Counted from the stretch's first letter, positions 6,725 through 15,478 are shown. The stretch is 30,733 bases of DNA from DASZTU01 sp035493835 (GCA_035493835.1 DATJHO010000085.1:1-30733); one strand, 5' to 3'. A program made the numbers and translations. Notes: generated by a model from the sequence alone, not told the origin.

Positions 6725-9003
6725 TGGGCAGGGGACGCGCAAACCTGATGAAGGGGATGCCGAAGCGGGCGCTGCTCGCCATTCTTGCCGTCGCGGCGCT
6801 GGCAGCACCGGCCTCGGCTGCCGATAGCAATACCCTGCTCCCCACCGGCTTTTTCGACCGCGTGCCGCGGGTCGACACCAACAACATCTCGGTCAGTTCC
6901 GACCAGCTGACCTATGACGCCGACCATCATCAGGCGATCGCCGTCGGCAACGTCGTGGTGGACTATCAGGGCTACCACATCGTCGGCGACCACCTGGTGT
7001 TCGACCAGCGCGCCAAAACGGCCCATTTCGTCGGCAATGTGATTGTCCACGCTCCCGATGGCACCGTCTACACCTCGCCCGACATGAAGCTCTCCGGGCC
7101 CATGAACGACGCGCTCATGCGCGACCTGACGATCACCACGCCCGGTGGCGCCCTGGTCACGGCCGCCAATGGCGACATGCAGCAGAATGTGCAGACCGAG
7201 CTCGAGAACGGCACCTATTCGCCCTGCGGCAAGTGCATCGATTCGAAGGGTCGCCGGATCGGCTGGTCGGCCAAGGCCGTGCACATGATCTACAACAACA
7301 AGACCTACATGGTCACGCTGGACCAGCCGACGCTCTACCTGCTCGGCATCCCGGTCGCGTGGCTGCCATGGATGCAGTTGCCGGACCCGACCAAGCGCAT
7401 CGCCGGCTTCCGCATGCCGTCGATCGATTCGAGCCCGCAATTCGGCGCCAAGCTCTCCGTGCCCTATTTCGTGCCCGTCGGGCAGGATACCGACCTCATC
7501 TTCACCCCCTCGCTGTTCTCGAAACAGGGCGCGATGATGGGTTTCGAATGGGACCAGCGCTTCCCGAACGGGGCCATCAGCGTCAAGACCTCGGGTATCT
7601 ACCAGCTTGATCCCTCGGCCTATGCCGGCTTGCCTGGTGATCGCCAATGGCGCGGCGCCTTCCAGACCACGGGCCAGTTCAAGCCGATCAAGGAATGGAC
7701 CGTCGGCTGGTCGTATACGGCCTTCACGGATCCGGCCTATCTGATCGACTACCGCTTCCGCGATTTCACCGACACCGGCGTCGTCAACCAGGTCTATGCG
7801 ACAAAACTGTCGCGCGACGAGTTCTTCGATTTCCGGTTGCAGAAGTTCAACCTGCTCGGCGACATCACGCAGGCGCAGCAGGACGCCCAGGGCGCCGCGC
7901 TGCCCAACATGACCTACAGCAAGGTGCTGTACCTGCCCAAGGACATGGGCGAGGTCGATCTTTCGGCCGATCTCCTGGGGGTGACCCGCGCCGGGGACGA
8001 TAATCGCGGGACGCTCAACGGCGTGCCCTACGAAATGGGCTATGCCGAGAACAAGGCGCACGGCACGGTCGAAGCCGATTGGCAGAAACGCTATATTGCG
8101 CCCGGTGGCGTGGTGGTCACACCCTATGCCGGCTTGAGGACCGACGCCGCCTATTACGATGGGCAGAGCCTGCTGAACCCGGGAACCATCGACCTCTTCA
8201 ACGCCACCCCGATCGCGGCCGTGGATGTGCGCTACCCGCTGATCATTCGCGGCGGTCCGGCGACGCAAGTGGTCGAGCCGATCGCACAGCTCTACTATCG
8301 CGGCAGCGACGTGAGCCAGGTCGGCATCACAAACGACAACGCCCAGAGCTTCATTTTCGACGACACCAACCTCTTCAGCTACAATCGCTTTTCCGGCACG
8401 GACCTGCAGGAGACGGGGCTGAGGGCCAATCTGGGCGGCCATTACCAGGCCAATTTCGACAACGGAAACTGGCTCGACATCCTCGGCGGCCAATCCTTCC
8501 AGCTGGCCGGTCCCAATGCCTACGATGTCGACTATGCAACCGAGACGACCACGGGCCAGGGGCTTTCCTCGGATGCGTCTTACGTTGTGCTAGGCGCTAC
8601 CGGATCGCCGCTCCACGGCCTCAATCTCGGCTCCAAGCTGCAGGTCGATCCGACCACGCCGCGAGTGACCCGCGGCGGCCTCGGCAGCAGCTATACGATT
8701 GCCGGCTATACCTTCGACATCGACTACCTCTACATCGCGCAAGACCTGTCGCGCGGCGTGCTCAACGACCAGCACGAGGTGGGTGGCGGGGTCACCATAC
8801 CGATTGCCGACTATTGGAAGATCAACACCCATGCCAGCTGGGACCTTGCGAACAACAACTGGCTGGATGCGGGGGGCGGGGTCACCTATGACGACGGCTA
8901 CCTGACCTATGGCGGCAGCGTCGAAGCGACCGGCCCGACCAATATCGATCCCAACGACTTCAGGGTTCTCGCGACGCTACAGCTCAAGGGGCTGGGCAGC
9001 TGA
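6724..9003 (+). CDS. lptD: LPS-assembly outer-membrane protein LptD (OstA/Imp)
   Basis: The 759-residue product has a signal peptide (ALLAILAVAALAAPASA, cleavage before ADS). An LptA-like OstA domain with repeating beta strands follows (DQLTYDADHHQAIAVGNVV, DHLVFDQRAKTAHFVGNV), then a large LptD C-terminal barrel ending in a hydrophobic-strand pattern (DFRVLATLQLKGLGS). LptD forms the outer-membrane gate that inserts lipopolysaccharide. Only one closely spaced cysteine pair is obvious near the OstA domain (SPCGKC), unlike the four-cysteine layout of the enterobacterial protein. ATG 6724 overlaps the lptG stop; ATGs at 6748 and 6757 also precede the signal peptide, so the true start could be either. 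lptE is not seen. Confidence 0.93.
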   Translation: MGRGRANLMKGMPKRALLAILAVAALAAPASAADSNTLLPTGFFDRVPRVDTNNISVSSDQLTYDADHHQAIAVGNVVVDYQGYHIVGDHLVFDQRAKTAHFVGNVIVHAPDGTVYTSPDMKLSGPMNDALMRDLTITTPGGALVTAANGDMQQNVQTELENGTYSPCGKCIDSKGRRIGWSAKAVHMIYNNKTYMVTLDQPTLYLLGIPVAWLPWMQLPDPTKRIAGFRMPSIDSSPQFGAKLSVPYFVPVGQDTDLIFTPSLFSKQGAMMGFEWDQRFPNGAISVKTSGIYQLDPSAYAGLPGDRQWRGAFQTTGQFKPIKEWTVGWSYTAFTDPAYLIDYRFRDFTDTGVVNQVYATKLSRDEFFDFRLQKFNLLGDITQAQQDAQGAALPNMTYSKVLYLPKDMGEVDLSADLLGVTRAGDDNRGTLNGVPYEMGYAENKAHGTVEADWQKRYIAPGGVVVTPYAGLRTDAAYYDGQSLLNPGTIDLFNATPIAAVDVRYPLIIRGGPATQVVEPIAQLYYRGSDVSQVGITNDNAQSFIFDDTNLFSYNRFSGTDLQETGLRANLGGHYQANFDNGNWLDILGGQSFQLAGPNAYDVDYATETTTGQGLSSDASYVVLGATGSPLHGLNLGSKLQVDPTTPRVTRGGLGSSYTIAGYTFDIDYLYIAQDLSRGVLNDQHEVGGGVTIPIADYWKINTHASWDLANNNWLDAGGGVTYDDGYLTYGGSVEATGPTNIDPNDFRVLATLQLKGLGS

Positions 9004-9015
9004 GTGCTGCCCAGC
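8991..9015 (+). terminator. Stable hairpin straddling the lptD stop codon
   Basis: GCTGGGCAGC (8991-9000) and GCTGCCCAGC (9006-9015) are perfect reverse complements around a 5-nt loop, TGAGT. The loop contains the lptD stop codon. No T tract follows, so simple intrinsic termination is doubtful. It may be a partial terminator, a 3' stabilising structure or a coupling element before the surA-like gene. Confidence 0.5.
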
Positions 9016-9184
9016 GCCCGATAATAACGAAGCCGGTGGAGAACCTCGCACGATCCGCACGCGTGTGCGCCCCCCGAGGTTGCATAGGTGGAAAGGCTGT
9101 GCGAAACCGGCTTCGCCTTAATTTTGCCGATGCCGAAGGCCTGAGATCTCGACGTTGGCGCATTTCAGCCGGAGGCGAATTCGA

Positions 9185-10072
9185 ATGACGATGTCCCGTA
9201 CCCTTACTGCCCTTGCCGTTGTGCTCGCCCTGTCCTTTGGCGGCACGCTGCCGACGTTGGCGGCCGGTGTGCGAGTGACCGTCAATGACACCCCCATCAC
9301 CGACGTGCAGATTTCCCAGCGCGCCAAGCTGATGGCGCTCGAGCATCACCCCGGCAACCTCACCACAGCCGCGACCGACGAACTCATCAATGAGGCGCTG
9401 GAGCTGCAGAACGCCAAGCTCTACGGCGTCAACATCACCGATGCGCAGGTAGAAGACGCCTACACCTCGATCTCGCGCAACATGAAGGTCAGCCCCGACA
9501 AGCTGACGCTCATCCTCAACTCAGCCGGCGTCGGTCCGGAAACGTTGAAGGCCCGCATGCGCGCCACCCTCGCCTGGAACCAGATCACGCAGAACGTGAT
9601 CATGCCGCGCGTGCAGTTCTCCGAGGCAAGCCTCGCCAAGGAAGCGCAGAGCAAGCTCACCGCGGCCAACAGCTACGACTACATCCTCAAGCAGGTGACC
9701 TTCATCGGCAAGGGCTCGCGCATGGCGGATGCCAACCGCTATCGGGCGGAGTTCAAGGGCTGCAACAGCGCTGTCGCGCTCTCCGAGAAATTCACCGACG
9801 CAGCCGTAACGGATGTCGGCCGTCGCCACGCCACCCAGCTACCGCTGCCGGTTGCCAGCGAGCTCGGCGCTCTGCCCGTCAACGGCATCACAAGGCCCCA
9901 TGCCGACCCGGCCGGAACCATCATGCTCGCGGTCTGCTCCAAGGAAGTGGCTAAGGACACGACCTTCATCACCAACCAGCTGCGTCAAACCGCCGGCAAT
10001 GACCAGCTCAAGGGCGAGCAGGATAAATACCTGGCCGATCTGAAGGCCAAGGCCAAGATCGTTCGCAGCTGA
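9185..10072 (+). CDS. SurA-like periplasmic chaperone (SurA N-terminal domain protein)
   Basis: The 295-residue protein starts with a clear signal peptide (TLTALAVVLALSFGGTLPTLAAG). A SurA-type helical domain follows: VTVNDTPITDVQISQRAKLM, then ELINEALELQNAKLYGVNITDAQVEDA. ATG 9185 is chosen because GGAGG lies 9 nt upstream (9171-9175); ATG 9191 is also possible. SurA proteins escort outer-membrane proteins such as LptD across the periplasm, and lptD-surA-pdxA-rsmA is a conserved order. The C-terminal half (SYDYILKQVTFIG ... TIMLAVCSKE) aligns only loosely with a parvulin fold and lacks the usual GGxLGW and G-x-HI motifs. It may therefore be a chaperone without isomerase activity, shorter than the roughly 430-residue enterobacterial SurA. 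Confidence 0.82.
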   Translation: MTMSRTLTALAVVLALSFGGTLPTLAAGVRVTVNDTPITDVQISQRAKLMALEHHPGNLTTAATDELINEALELQNAKLYGVNITDAQVEDAYTSISRNMKVSPDKLTLILNSAGVGPETLKARMRATLAWNQITQNVIMPRVQFSEASLAKEAQSKLTAANSYDYILKQVTFIGKGSRMADANRYRAEFKGCNSAVALSEKFTDAAVTDVGRRHATQLPLPVASELGALPVNGITRPHADPAGTIMLAVCSKEVAKDTTFITNQLRQTAGNDQLKGEQDKYLADLKAKAKIVRS

Positions 10073-10077
10073 CCAGG

Positions 10078-11091
10078 ATGACCGGGCGCCCGCAATCGCC
10101 GCTGGCTGTCTCCATGGGCGAGCCGGCGGGAATTGGCCCGGACCTGTTCCTGCGCCTCTACGCCGAGCGGACAGCCAATGCGCTGCCGCCCTGCCTGGTT
10201 TTCGGGCAGGCCGAGTTTCTCAAGGCCCGCGCCGTTCGGCTCGGCCTCGATATCGAGATCGGGAGCGCCGACCCGGCGGAGGCGGCCGGAATGTTCGCAA
10301 CCGCCCTGCCGATTGCCGAAATCCCGGGGCTCGTTCCTGACAAGCCGGGCGAGCCGACTCCCCTCTCCGCACCCGTGGTGACGGGGGCAATCGCCGAGGC
10401 CGTACGGGCGACGCTCACCGGCGCGTGCCGCGGTTTGGTGACCGCGCCCATTCACAAGGCCGTGCTCTACGGCTCGGGCTTCAAATATCCTGGCCACACC
10501 GAATATCTCGCCGCGCTCTGCGCCAATGGCGCCGCCCCGCGATTGCCCGTTATGATGCTGGCCTCGGACGATTTGCGGGTGGTGCCGCTCACCATCCATG
10601 TGCCGCTCGCGCAGGTCCCGGGCCTGATCACGGCCGAACTGCTCTCGGTCACGGCGCGGACGCTCGCGCACGATTTGAGGACGCGTTTCGGCATCGCCGA
10701 GCCGCGGATCGCCATCGCCGGGCTCAATCCCCATGCGGGCGAGAGCGGCGGCATCGGCATGGAGGAACTCGATATCATTGCCCCGGCGCTGACCGGGCTC
10801 GCCGCCGAAGGGCTTCGCGTGGAAGGCCCCTTCCCCGCCGATACGCTGTTCTATCCGCCCCATTGGCGTCAATACGATGCGGTGATCGCCATGTATCACG
10901 ACCAGGCGCTGATCCCGATCAAGACCGTCGCCTTCGATCGGGCGGTGAACGTCACGCTGGGCCTGCCGATCGTGCGCACCTCGCCCGATCATGGCACCGC
11001 TTTCGATCTCGCCGGCACCGGCAGGGGCTCCACCGCAAGTTTCCTCGCTGCGATCCGGCTGGCGGACACGATGACCTCGATCCCGGCATGA
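10078..11091 (+). CDS. pdxA: 4-hydroxythreonine-4-phosphate dehydrogenase PdxA
   Basis: This 337-residue enzyme has the standard PdxA length and motifs: SMGEPAGIGPD near the start, VTAPIHKA, GHTEYLA (H140), LTIHVPL (H174), LNPHAGESGGIG (H219) and MYHDQALIPIK (H274). H174, H219 and H274 correspond to the three divalent-metal ligands known in the family. PdxA oxidises 4-phosphohydroxy-L-threonine with NAD(P) in the DXP-dependent route to pyridoxal phosphate. The start ATG 10078 lies 5 nt after the surA-like stop. Its stop codon overlaps the rsmA start (ATGA). PLP is the cofactor of two other enzymes in the window, alr and the dehydratase, but this is probably coincidence. Confidence 0.96.
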   Translation: MTGRPQSPLAVSMGEPAGIGPDLFLRLYAERTANALPPCLVFGQAEFLKARAVRLGLDIEIGSADPAEAAGMFATALPIAEIPGLVPDKPGEPTPLSAPVVTGAIAEAVRATLTGACRGLVTAPIHKAVLYGSGFKYPGHTEYLAALCANGAAPRLPVMMLASDDLRVVPLTIHVPLAQVPGLITAELLSVTARTLAHDLRTRFGIAEPRIAIAGLNPHAGESGGIGMEELDIIAPALTGLAAEGLRVEGPFPADTLFYPPHWRQYDAVIAMYHDQALIPIKTVAFDRAVNVTLGLPIVRTSPDHGTAFDLAGTGRGSTASFLAAIRLADTMTSIPA

Positions 11092-11930
11092 GTGCAGACG
11101 GGTTGCCGCCGCTGCGCGAGGTGATCGCGCGGCATGAGCTTTCGGCAAAAAAACAGCTTGGGCAGAACTTTCTTCTCGATCTCAATCTGACCGGCCGCAT
11201 CGCCCGGGTTGGCGGTCCGCTCGAAGGCGTCACCGTCATCGAGGTCGGCCCCGGTCCCGGCGGGCTTACACGGGCCCTGCTCTCCGAGGGTGTGCGCAAA
11301 ATCGTAGCCATCGAGCGCGACCCTCGCGTGCTGCCCGCTTTGGCGGAGATTGCCGCGGCTTATCCGGGGCGGCTCGAGGTGGTCGAGGCGGACGCGCTCG
11401 AGATCGACTACCGGGCGCTTGCCGCTGGCCCGACGCGGATTGTCGCCAACCTCCCCTACAACATCGCAACCCCCCTCCTCACGGGTTGGCTGACGCTTGA
11501 GCCATGGCCCTCGTTCTTCGAGAGCCTGACGCTGATGTTCCAGCGCGAGGTGGCCGAACGCATCGTCGCTCGTCCGGGCGACAAGGCGTTTGGGCGGTTG
11601 GGGGTGCTGGCGGGCTGGCGGGCGGAGGCCCGGATCGCCTTCAACGTCGATCGCGCGGCGTTTACCCCGCCGCCAAAAGTCACGTCCACGGTGGTCCATC
11701 TGAAGCCCAAGCCGGTCGAGGCCGGGATTCTGGTCGGAAACGTCGAGGCGGTGACCAAGGCCGCATTCGGCCAGCGGCGCAAGATGGTGCGGCAAAGCCT
11801 CAAATCGCTGGGGGCACCCATGGAGGCACTGCTCGCCACCGCGGGGCTCAAGGGCGACGAGCGCGCGGAGGATTTGCCGATCTCGGCGTTTCTCGAAATG
11901 GCACGGGCATTGCCGGGGTTGCGGCGGTGA
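11088..11930 (+). CDS. rsmA: 16S rRNA (adenine1518-N6/adenine1519-N6)-dimethyltransferase RsmA (KsgA)
   Basis: The 280-residue product has the KsgA start (KKQLGQNFLLDLNL), the SAM-binding motif EVGPGPGGLT (52-61), the acidic motif AIERDPR and the catalytic NLPYNIATPLL (from 121). The C-terminal lobe contains FTPPPKVTSTVV and KAAFGQRRKMVRQSL. It dimethylates two adjacent adenines in helix 45 of 16S rRNA late in 30S assembly, a conserved checkpoint. ATG 11088 overlaps the pdxA stop by 4 nt. The frame is open far upstream, but those residues are shadow reading of pdxA. It ends the plus-strand operon; a small GC hairpin follows at 11940-11958. Confidence 0.96.
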   Translation: MSADGLPPLREVIARHELSAKKQLGQNFLLDLNLTGRIARVGGPLEGVTVIEVGPGPGGLTRALLSEGVRKIVAIERDPRVLPALAEIAAAYPGRLEVVEADALEIDYRALAAGPTRIVANLPYNIATPLLTGWLTLEPWPSFFESLTLMFQREVAERIVARPGDKAFGRLGVLAGWRAEARIAFNVDRAAFTPPPKVTSTVVHLKPKPVEAGILVGNVEAVTKAAFGQRRKMVRQSLKSLGAPMEALLATAGLKGDERAEDLPISAFLEMARALPGLRR

Positions 11931-11939
11931 CGTCCCCGG

Positions 11940-11958
11940 CCCCCTCCCCGCAAGGGGG
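11940..11958. repeat. Small GC-rich hairpin after rsmA
   Basis: CCCCCT (11940-11945) pairs with AGGGGG (11953-11958) around CCCCGCA. It starts 10 nt after the rsmA stop. The core CTCCCCGCAAGGG recurs in the larger palindrome at 27047-27098, so this is probably a fragment of the same dispersed element. No T tract follows. Confidence 0.45.
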
Positions 11959-12060
11959 CGGGTCACTGCCGGTCGTTAAAGCACGATCCAGCTGAGTTGA
12001 TGCAAGCCGGGAGTGCTTGGGCCAGGTGCTGCCATCGCAGTGTCGGCATCAGGTCGCATC

Positions 12061-12178
12061 CCTCGCCACATCATCATCCACGGGCTTGACCCGGGGACCC
12101 ATGAGGCCTTGCCGATAGCCGCCGTGGAACTGGCGAGGCATCGTGGGTGGCCGGGTCAAGCCCGGCCATGACGAAGGA
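12061..12178. repeat. Intergenic inverted repeat in the rsmA-gmk convergent gap
   Basis: CGGGCTTGACCCG (12081-12093) and CGGGTCAAGCCCG (12152-12164) are perfect 13-nt inverted arms; the second is followed by GCCATGACGA. CCTCGCCA (12061-12068) and TGGCGAGG (12131-12138) form another complementary pair that crosses the first. The TCAAGCCCGGCCATGAC type of sequence is a common dispersed palindrome in alphaproteobacterial intergenic regions. Confidence 0.7.
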
Positions 12179-12238
12179 AGCGCGGGGAATGCTTCAATTC
12201 AACGGGGCCCAGGTAGCGCTTGCACCACAAGCCGCATA

Positions 12239-12316
12239 CCCGTCATCTGGGGCATCCAGGGCAACGCTTGCCGTCCTTCGCCCCTGGATTGCCCGGACGA
12301 GCCGGGCAATGACGGG
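12239..12316. repeat. Nested palindrome in the rsmA-gmk convergent gap
   Basis: The outer arms CCCGTCAT (12239-12246) and ATGACGGG (12309-12316) enclose ATCCAGGG (12254-12261) paired with CCCTGGAT (12282-12289). A tight hairpin ATTGCCCGG-ACGAG-CCGGGCAAT occupies 12288-12310. Together with the preceding repeat it fills most of the 441-bp gene-free stretch 11931-12371; no gene, RNA gene or promoter could be supported there. It probably serves as bidirectional transcription end for rsmA and gmk. Confidence 0.7.
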
Positions 12317-12371
12317 CCCGTTGGAAAAGCAAGGGAAGCTCCTCAGCAGCGCTGAAGCGGAAAACCCCGCC

Positions 12372-13010
12372 TCAAAGGCTGTCGATCTGATTCTGCAGGT
12401 CGCGGACGAAATTGTCGAGCTGGGTCAGGCGTTCGCGCTTGAGGCGGGCGGCGGCGAGGATGGAGCGGACGCGTTGCGTCGAAACCTCAAGATCCTCGTT
12501 GACGAGCACGTAGTCGTATTCGCGGTAGTGATCCATCTCGAGGCGCGCATTCTTGAGCCGGCGCGAGATGACGTCCTCGCTGTCCTGCGCCCGCCGTTCG
12601 AGCCGCGAGCGCAGTTCCTTGATCGAGGGCGGCAGGATGAACACCGTGACCATGTCGGCGCGGCACTTCTCGTAGAGCTGCAGCGTTCCCTGATAGTCGA
12701 TGTCGAAGAGGATATCGTGGCCGGCGGACAGTTGCTCTTCCACATGGGCCCGCGGCGTGCCGTAGAAATTGTCGTGGACCTTGGCCCATTCGAGCAGTTC
12801 GCCGTTGGCGCGCAAGCGCTCGAACTCGGGGATGCCGATGAAGTGGTAATGCTTGCCGTCGACCTCATCGGTGCGCCGCGGCCGCGTGGTCACGGAAACC
12901 GAAAGTCCGATATTGGGATCCTGGCCGAAGAGCGTACGCGTGATCGAGGATTTGCCGGCGCCGGATGGCGAGGCAAGGACCAGCATCACACCGCGCCGCG
13001 CAAATTCCAT
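12372..13010 (-). CDS. gmk: Guanylate kinase
   Basis: This 212-residue enzyme has the P-loop SPSGAGKSS (14-22), the GMP-binding TTRPRRTDEVDGKHYHFI segment and EWAKVHDNFYGTPRAHVE. DILFDIDYQG and the lid stretch SRLERRAQDSEDVISRRL complete the family pattern. It phosphorylates GMP to GDP with ATP in the cytoplasm. ATG 13010 gives the expected N-terminus and follows the yicC stop by 15 nt. The yicC-gmk pairing is widely conserved, and this is the last gene of the long minus-strand fab-mltG-yicC-gmk run. Confidence 0.97.
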   Translation of the reverse strand: MEFARRGVMLVLASPSGAGKSSITRTLFGQDPNIGLSVSVTTRPRRTDEVDGKHYHFIGIPEFERLRANGELLEWAKVHDNFYGTPRAHVEEQLSAGHDILFDIDYQGTLQLYEKCRADMVTVFILPPSIKELRSRLERRAQDSEDVISRRLKNARLEMDHYREYDYVLVNEDLEVSTQRVRSILAAARLKRERLTQLDNFVRDLQNQIDSL

Positions 13011-13025
13011 GGTTCGGACGCCTGC

Positions 13026-13919
13026 CTATTCGATATTCTGCACCTGCTCGCGTAGTTGATCGATCGCCGCCTTGAGGTCAAGCCCGATGGCCGTAAGTTC
13101 CACCGTCGCCGATTTCGAGCAGAGCGTGTTCGCCTCGCGGTTGAACTCCTGCGACAGGAAGTCGAGCTTGCGACCGATCGGGCCGCCATAGGCGAGCAAT
13201 TGGCGCGCGGCGGCGACATGGGTGGCGAGCCGGTCGAGCTCCTCGCGGATGTCGGCCTTGGTGGCGAGCAGCACCGCCTCCTGCGCCAGCCGCTCCTCGG
13301 ACAGGCCCGCGCCGGCTTCCCGCAGATCGGCAAGCTGGGCGCGCAGCCGCTCGAGCACGGCCTCGCGGCTGCGCGAGGGGTGATTTTCGGCGGCGCGGGT
13401 CAAGGCCGCAATCTCGTCGAGCCGCGCGGTGATGATCGCTTTGAGGTGATCGCCCTCGGATCGGCGCGCTTCGACCAGGCCCGCGAGGCACTTTTCCACC
13501 GTCGCAAGAATCGCGGCGTAGAGGAGGTCCTCCTCATCCGCAATCCGGGCTGGCTGCCGCTCGACCAGCACGCCCTTGAGGGCAAGAATGCCTTCGAGCC
13601 GCGGGGCTTGCCCGACAATGCGCTCGGATAGAGCGTCGATCGCGGTCAGCACCGAAGCGAGCGCCTGTTCGTTGACGACGATGTCGGTGCCCGCAGCATC
13701 GCGCTCGACATCGACCGTCAGGGTGATCGAACCACGCGCGAGCACCCGACCGACGCGGCGGCGGAGTTCACTCTCGAGCGCGTCCATGCCGGGGGCCAGC
13801 CGCAGCCGAACATCTAGCCCGCGGCTGTTCACCGACTTAATCTCGCACGCAATGCCCTCGCCTTCGGCGCTGGCGGTGCTCCGGGCATAGCCGGTCATGC
13901 TGGCGATCGGCTCGCTCAC
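13026..13919 (-). CDS. yicC: YicC/YloC family endoribonuclease
   Basis: The 297-residue protein begins with the YicC signature SMTGYARSTA, followed by CEIKSVNSRGLDVRLRLAPG and ELRRRVGRVLARGSITLTVDV. The C-terminal DUF1732-type segment (RKLDFLSQEFNREANTLCSKS ... IDQLREQVQNIE) is complete. YicC-family proteins are RNases that act on small RNAs and mRNA in the cytoplasm. The start is GTG at 13919, 3 nt downstream of the mltG stop; an ATG at 13898 would remove the first seven residues. Position between mltG and gmk matches other alphaproteobacteria. Confidence 0.94.
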   Translation of the reverse strand: MSEPIASMTGYARSTASAEGEGIACEIKSVNSRGLDVRLRLAPGMDALESELRRRVGRVLARGSITLTVDVERDAAGTDIVVNEQALASVLTAIDALSERIVGQAPRLEGILALKGVLVERQPARIADEEDLLYAAILATVEKCLAGLVEARRSEGDHLKAIITARLDEIAALTRAAENHPSRSREAVLERLRAQLADLREAGAGLSEERLAQEAVLLATKADIREELDRLATHVAAARQLLAYGGPIGRKLDFLSQEFNREANTLCSKSATVELTAIGLDLKAAIDQLREQVQNIE

Positions 13920-13922
13920 CTT

Positions 13923-15338
13923 CTAACCCCCGAACGCGTCGTCGGCGGTCGCGGGCTTCGGCTTCGCCGGCCGGCTGGCAGCCGGCTTGGCTGTGTCTGG
14001 CGCCGCGCCATCCGATGCAGTCGGCCGCTGGTCGGGTGGCATGGGGATGGGCGCGTTGGGGTCCCCGGCGGGCTGGGCAGGCGCATTATCCTGCGGCGTC
14101 GCACTGTCGGGCGCCGCTCCATCCGGCGAGGGCGCGACAGCGGCCGGCGCGGCTGTACCTGCATCCGCCGGCTGCGCGGCCTGGGGCGCCGCCGGGCCGG
14201 CGTCGGCGGGCGGCGTGTCGGCGCCCCCGGCGGTCGGATCCCCCGCCTGCGCCGCTTGCTGCTGTTCAAGCGCCTCCTTGGCGGCGTCGGCGTCCGCCTG
14301 CGCGTCGGCCTTCGCCTGGCGCTGCAGCACCCGGAGCTTGGCGACGTTCTTCTGCTGTTCGGAATAGGTGGGGGCGAAGAGGTGCCCGTCCTTGGGATTG
14401 AGGCTGACGGCGACGAAATAGACGTCGTTGCTCTTGTCCGGATTGGCAGCCGCCTTCAGCGCCTCAAGCCCCGGATTGGCGATCGGCGTCGGCGGCAGGC
14501 CGTCGATCTGATAGGTGTTATAGGGCGTCTTCTGCTCAAGCTCGGCGCGCGTGGGAGCGCGACCGGAGGGGCCCGCGCCCTTCGTGAGCCCGTAGACCAC
14601 GGTCGGGTCAGACTGCAGCCGCATGTGCTTGACCAGCCGGTTATAGTAGACCGCCGCCACCCGCGGCCGCTCGTCGGGGACCGGCGTTTCCTTCTCGACG
14701 ATCGAGGCGAGCGTCACCAGTTGGTCGGGCGTGGTTACCGGAATGACGGGATCGCGGCTATCCCAGACCTGGGCGAGCTTGTCCTTCATCGCCTGCTGCA
14801 TGCGATCGAGCACGGACTGCCGGGTGGCGCCGGGATCGAAATCATAGGTATCGGGGTAGAGCGAACCCTCGGGCGGCGTCTCGGTGACGCTGCCACTGAG
14901 CCTGTCATTGCCGTCCAGGCGCTGGATCACCTGGGCGACCGTAAAACCCTCGGGAATGGTGATGCTGAGCGAGATCGGCTTGCCCTCGGTCAACTCCTTC
15001 AGGATGTCGTACATCGATGCGCCGGCCGCGACCTGATACTCGCCGGTCTTGAGGCCGCTGCGCTTCTTCAGCACGAACCCGGCGATGTCGAAGACATAGC
15101 GGTTGTCGATCAGGCCCTGCTGTTCCAGCCGCTCCGCGACCGTGCCGAGATTGTTGCCCTTTTGTACAACGAAGGTCGTATCGGCTTTTGCCGGGCCCGA
15201 GACGTAGAAGCTGTGGGCGCCATAAAAGACCAGCCCGGCCGCGACCAGCAAGCCGATGACGATCAGCGTCAGCAAAGCATTGACGACTTCAACGAAGCCG
15301 CGCCGGCGCTTGACCCGTACCTGCTTGCGATCGGCCAT
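13923..15338 (-). CDS. mltG: Endolytic murein transglycosylase MltG with long Ala/Pro-rich C-terminal tail
   Basis: The 471-residue protein has a basic cytoplasmic N-terminus, one membrane helix (about 19-40, LLTLIVIGLLVAAGLVFYG), a LysM-like region (TFVVQKGNNLGTVAERL) and the YceG catalytic domain. The catalytic glutamate is in ASIVEKET (E215); LQSDPTVVYG and NTYQIDGLPPTPIANPG follow. MltG cleaves nascent glycan strands at the inner-membrane face of the periplasm and helps set strand length. The catalytic part ends near residue 340, as in the 340-residue E. coli protein. About 130 further residues are almost all Ala, Pro, Asp, Gly and Gln. ATG 15338 has AAGGGAAAG upstream. It lies between fabF and yicC. 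Confidence 0.95.
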   Translation of the reverse strand: MADRKQVRVKRRRGFVEVVNALLTLIVIGLLVAAGLVFYGAHSFYVSGPAKADTTFVVQKGNNLGTVAERLEQQGLIDNRYVFDIAGFVLKKRSGLKTGEYQVAAGASMYDILKELTEGKPISLSITIPEGFTVAQVIQRLDGNDRLSGSVTETPPEGSLYPDTYDFDPGATRQSVLDRMQQAMKDKLAQVWDSRDPVIPVTTPDQLVTLASIVEKETPVPDERPRVAAVYYNRLVKHMRLQSDPTVVYGLTKGAGPSGRAPTRAELEQKTPYNTYQIDGLPPTPIANPGLEALKAAANPDKSNDVYFVAVSLNPKDGHLFAPTYSEQQKNVAKLRVLQRQAKADAQADADAAKEALEQQQAAQAGDPTAGGADTPPADAGPAAPQAAQPADAGTAAPAAVAPSPDGAAPDSATPQDNAPAQPAGDPNAPIPMPPDQRPTASDGAAPDTAKPAASRPAKPKPATADDAFGG

Positions 15339-15478
15339 ATTGCTGCTTTCCCTTGAGGTCGGCGCATTGTTTCAGGGAATTGGGCAAAAACAAGAGCCCC
15401 AGCGCCGCCAGGGACGCTTGTGCCCAATCCTTTCGTGGTCCCGAGGCAGAGGCCGGCGTCGAGCGCCGGCCAAAAACC

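Noticed and set aside
6559..8493. 644-residue minus-strand open frame opposite lptD
   Set aside because: The length comes from GC-rich third positions. lptD in the other direction has a signal peptide and OstA domain; this frame has no start context or motif.
14256..15356. 366-residue plus-strand frame opposite mltG
   Set aside because: It is a shadow of a gene with clear catalytic motifs, and the low-complexity tail of mltG produces several such frames.
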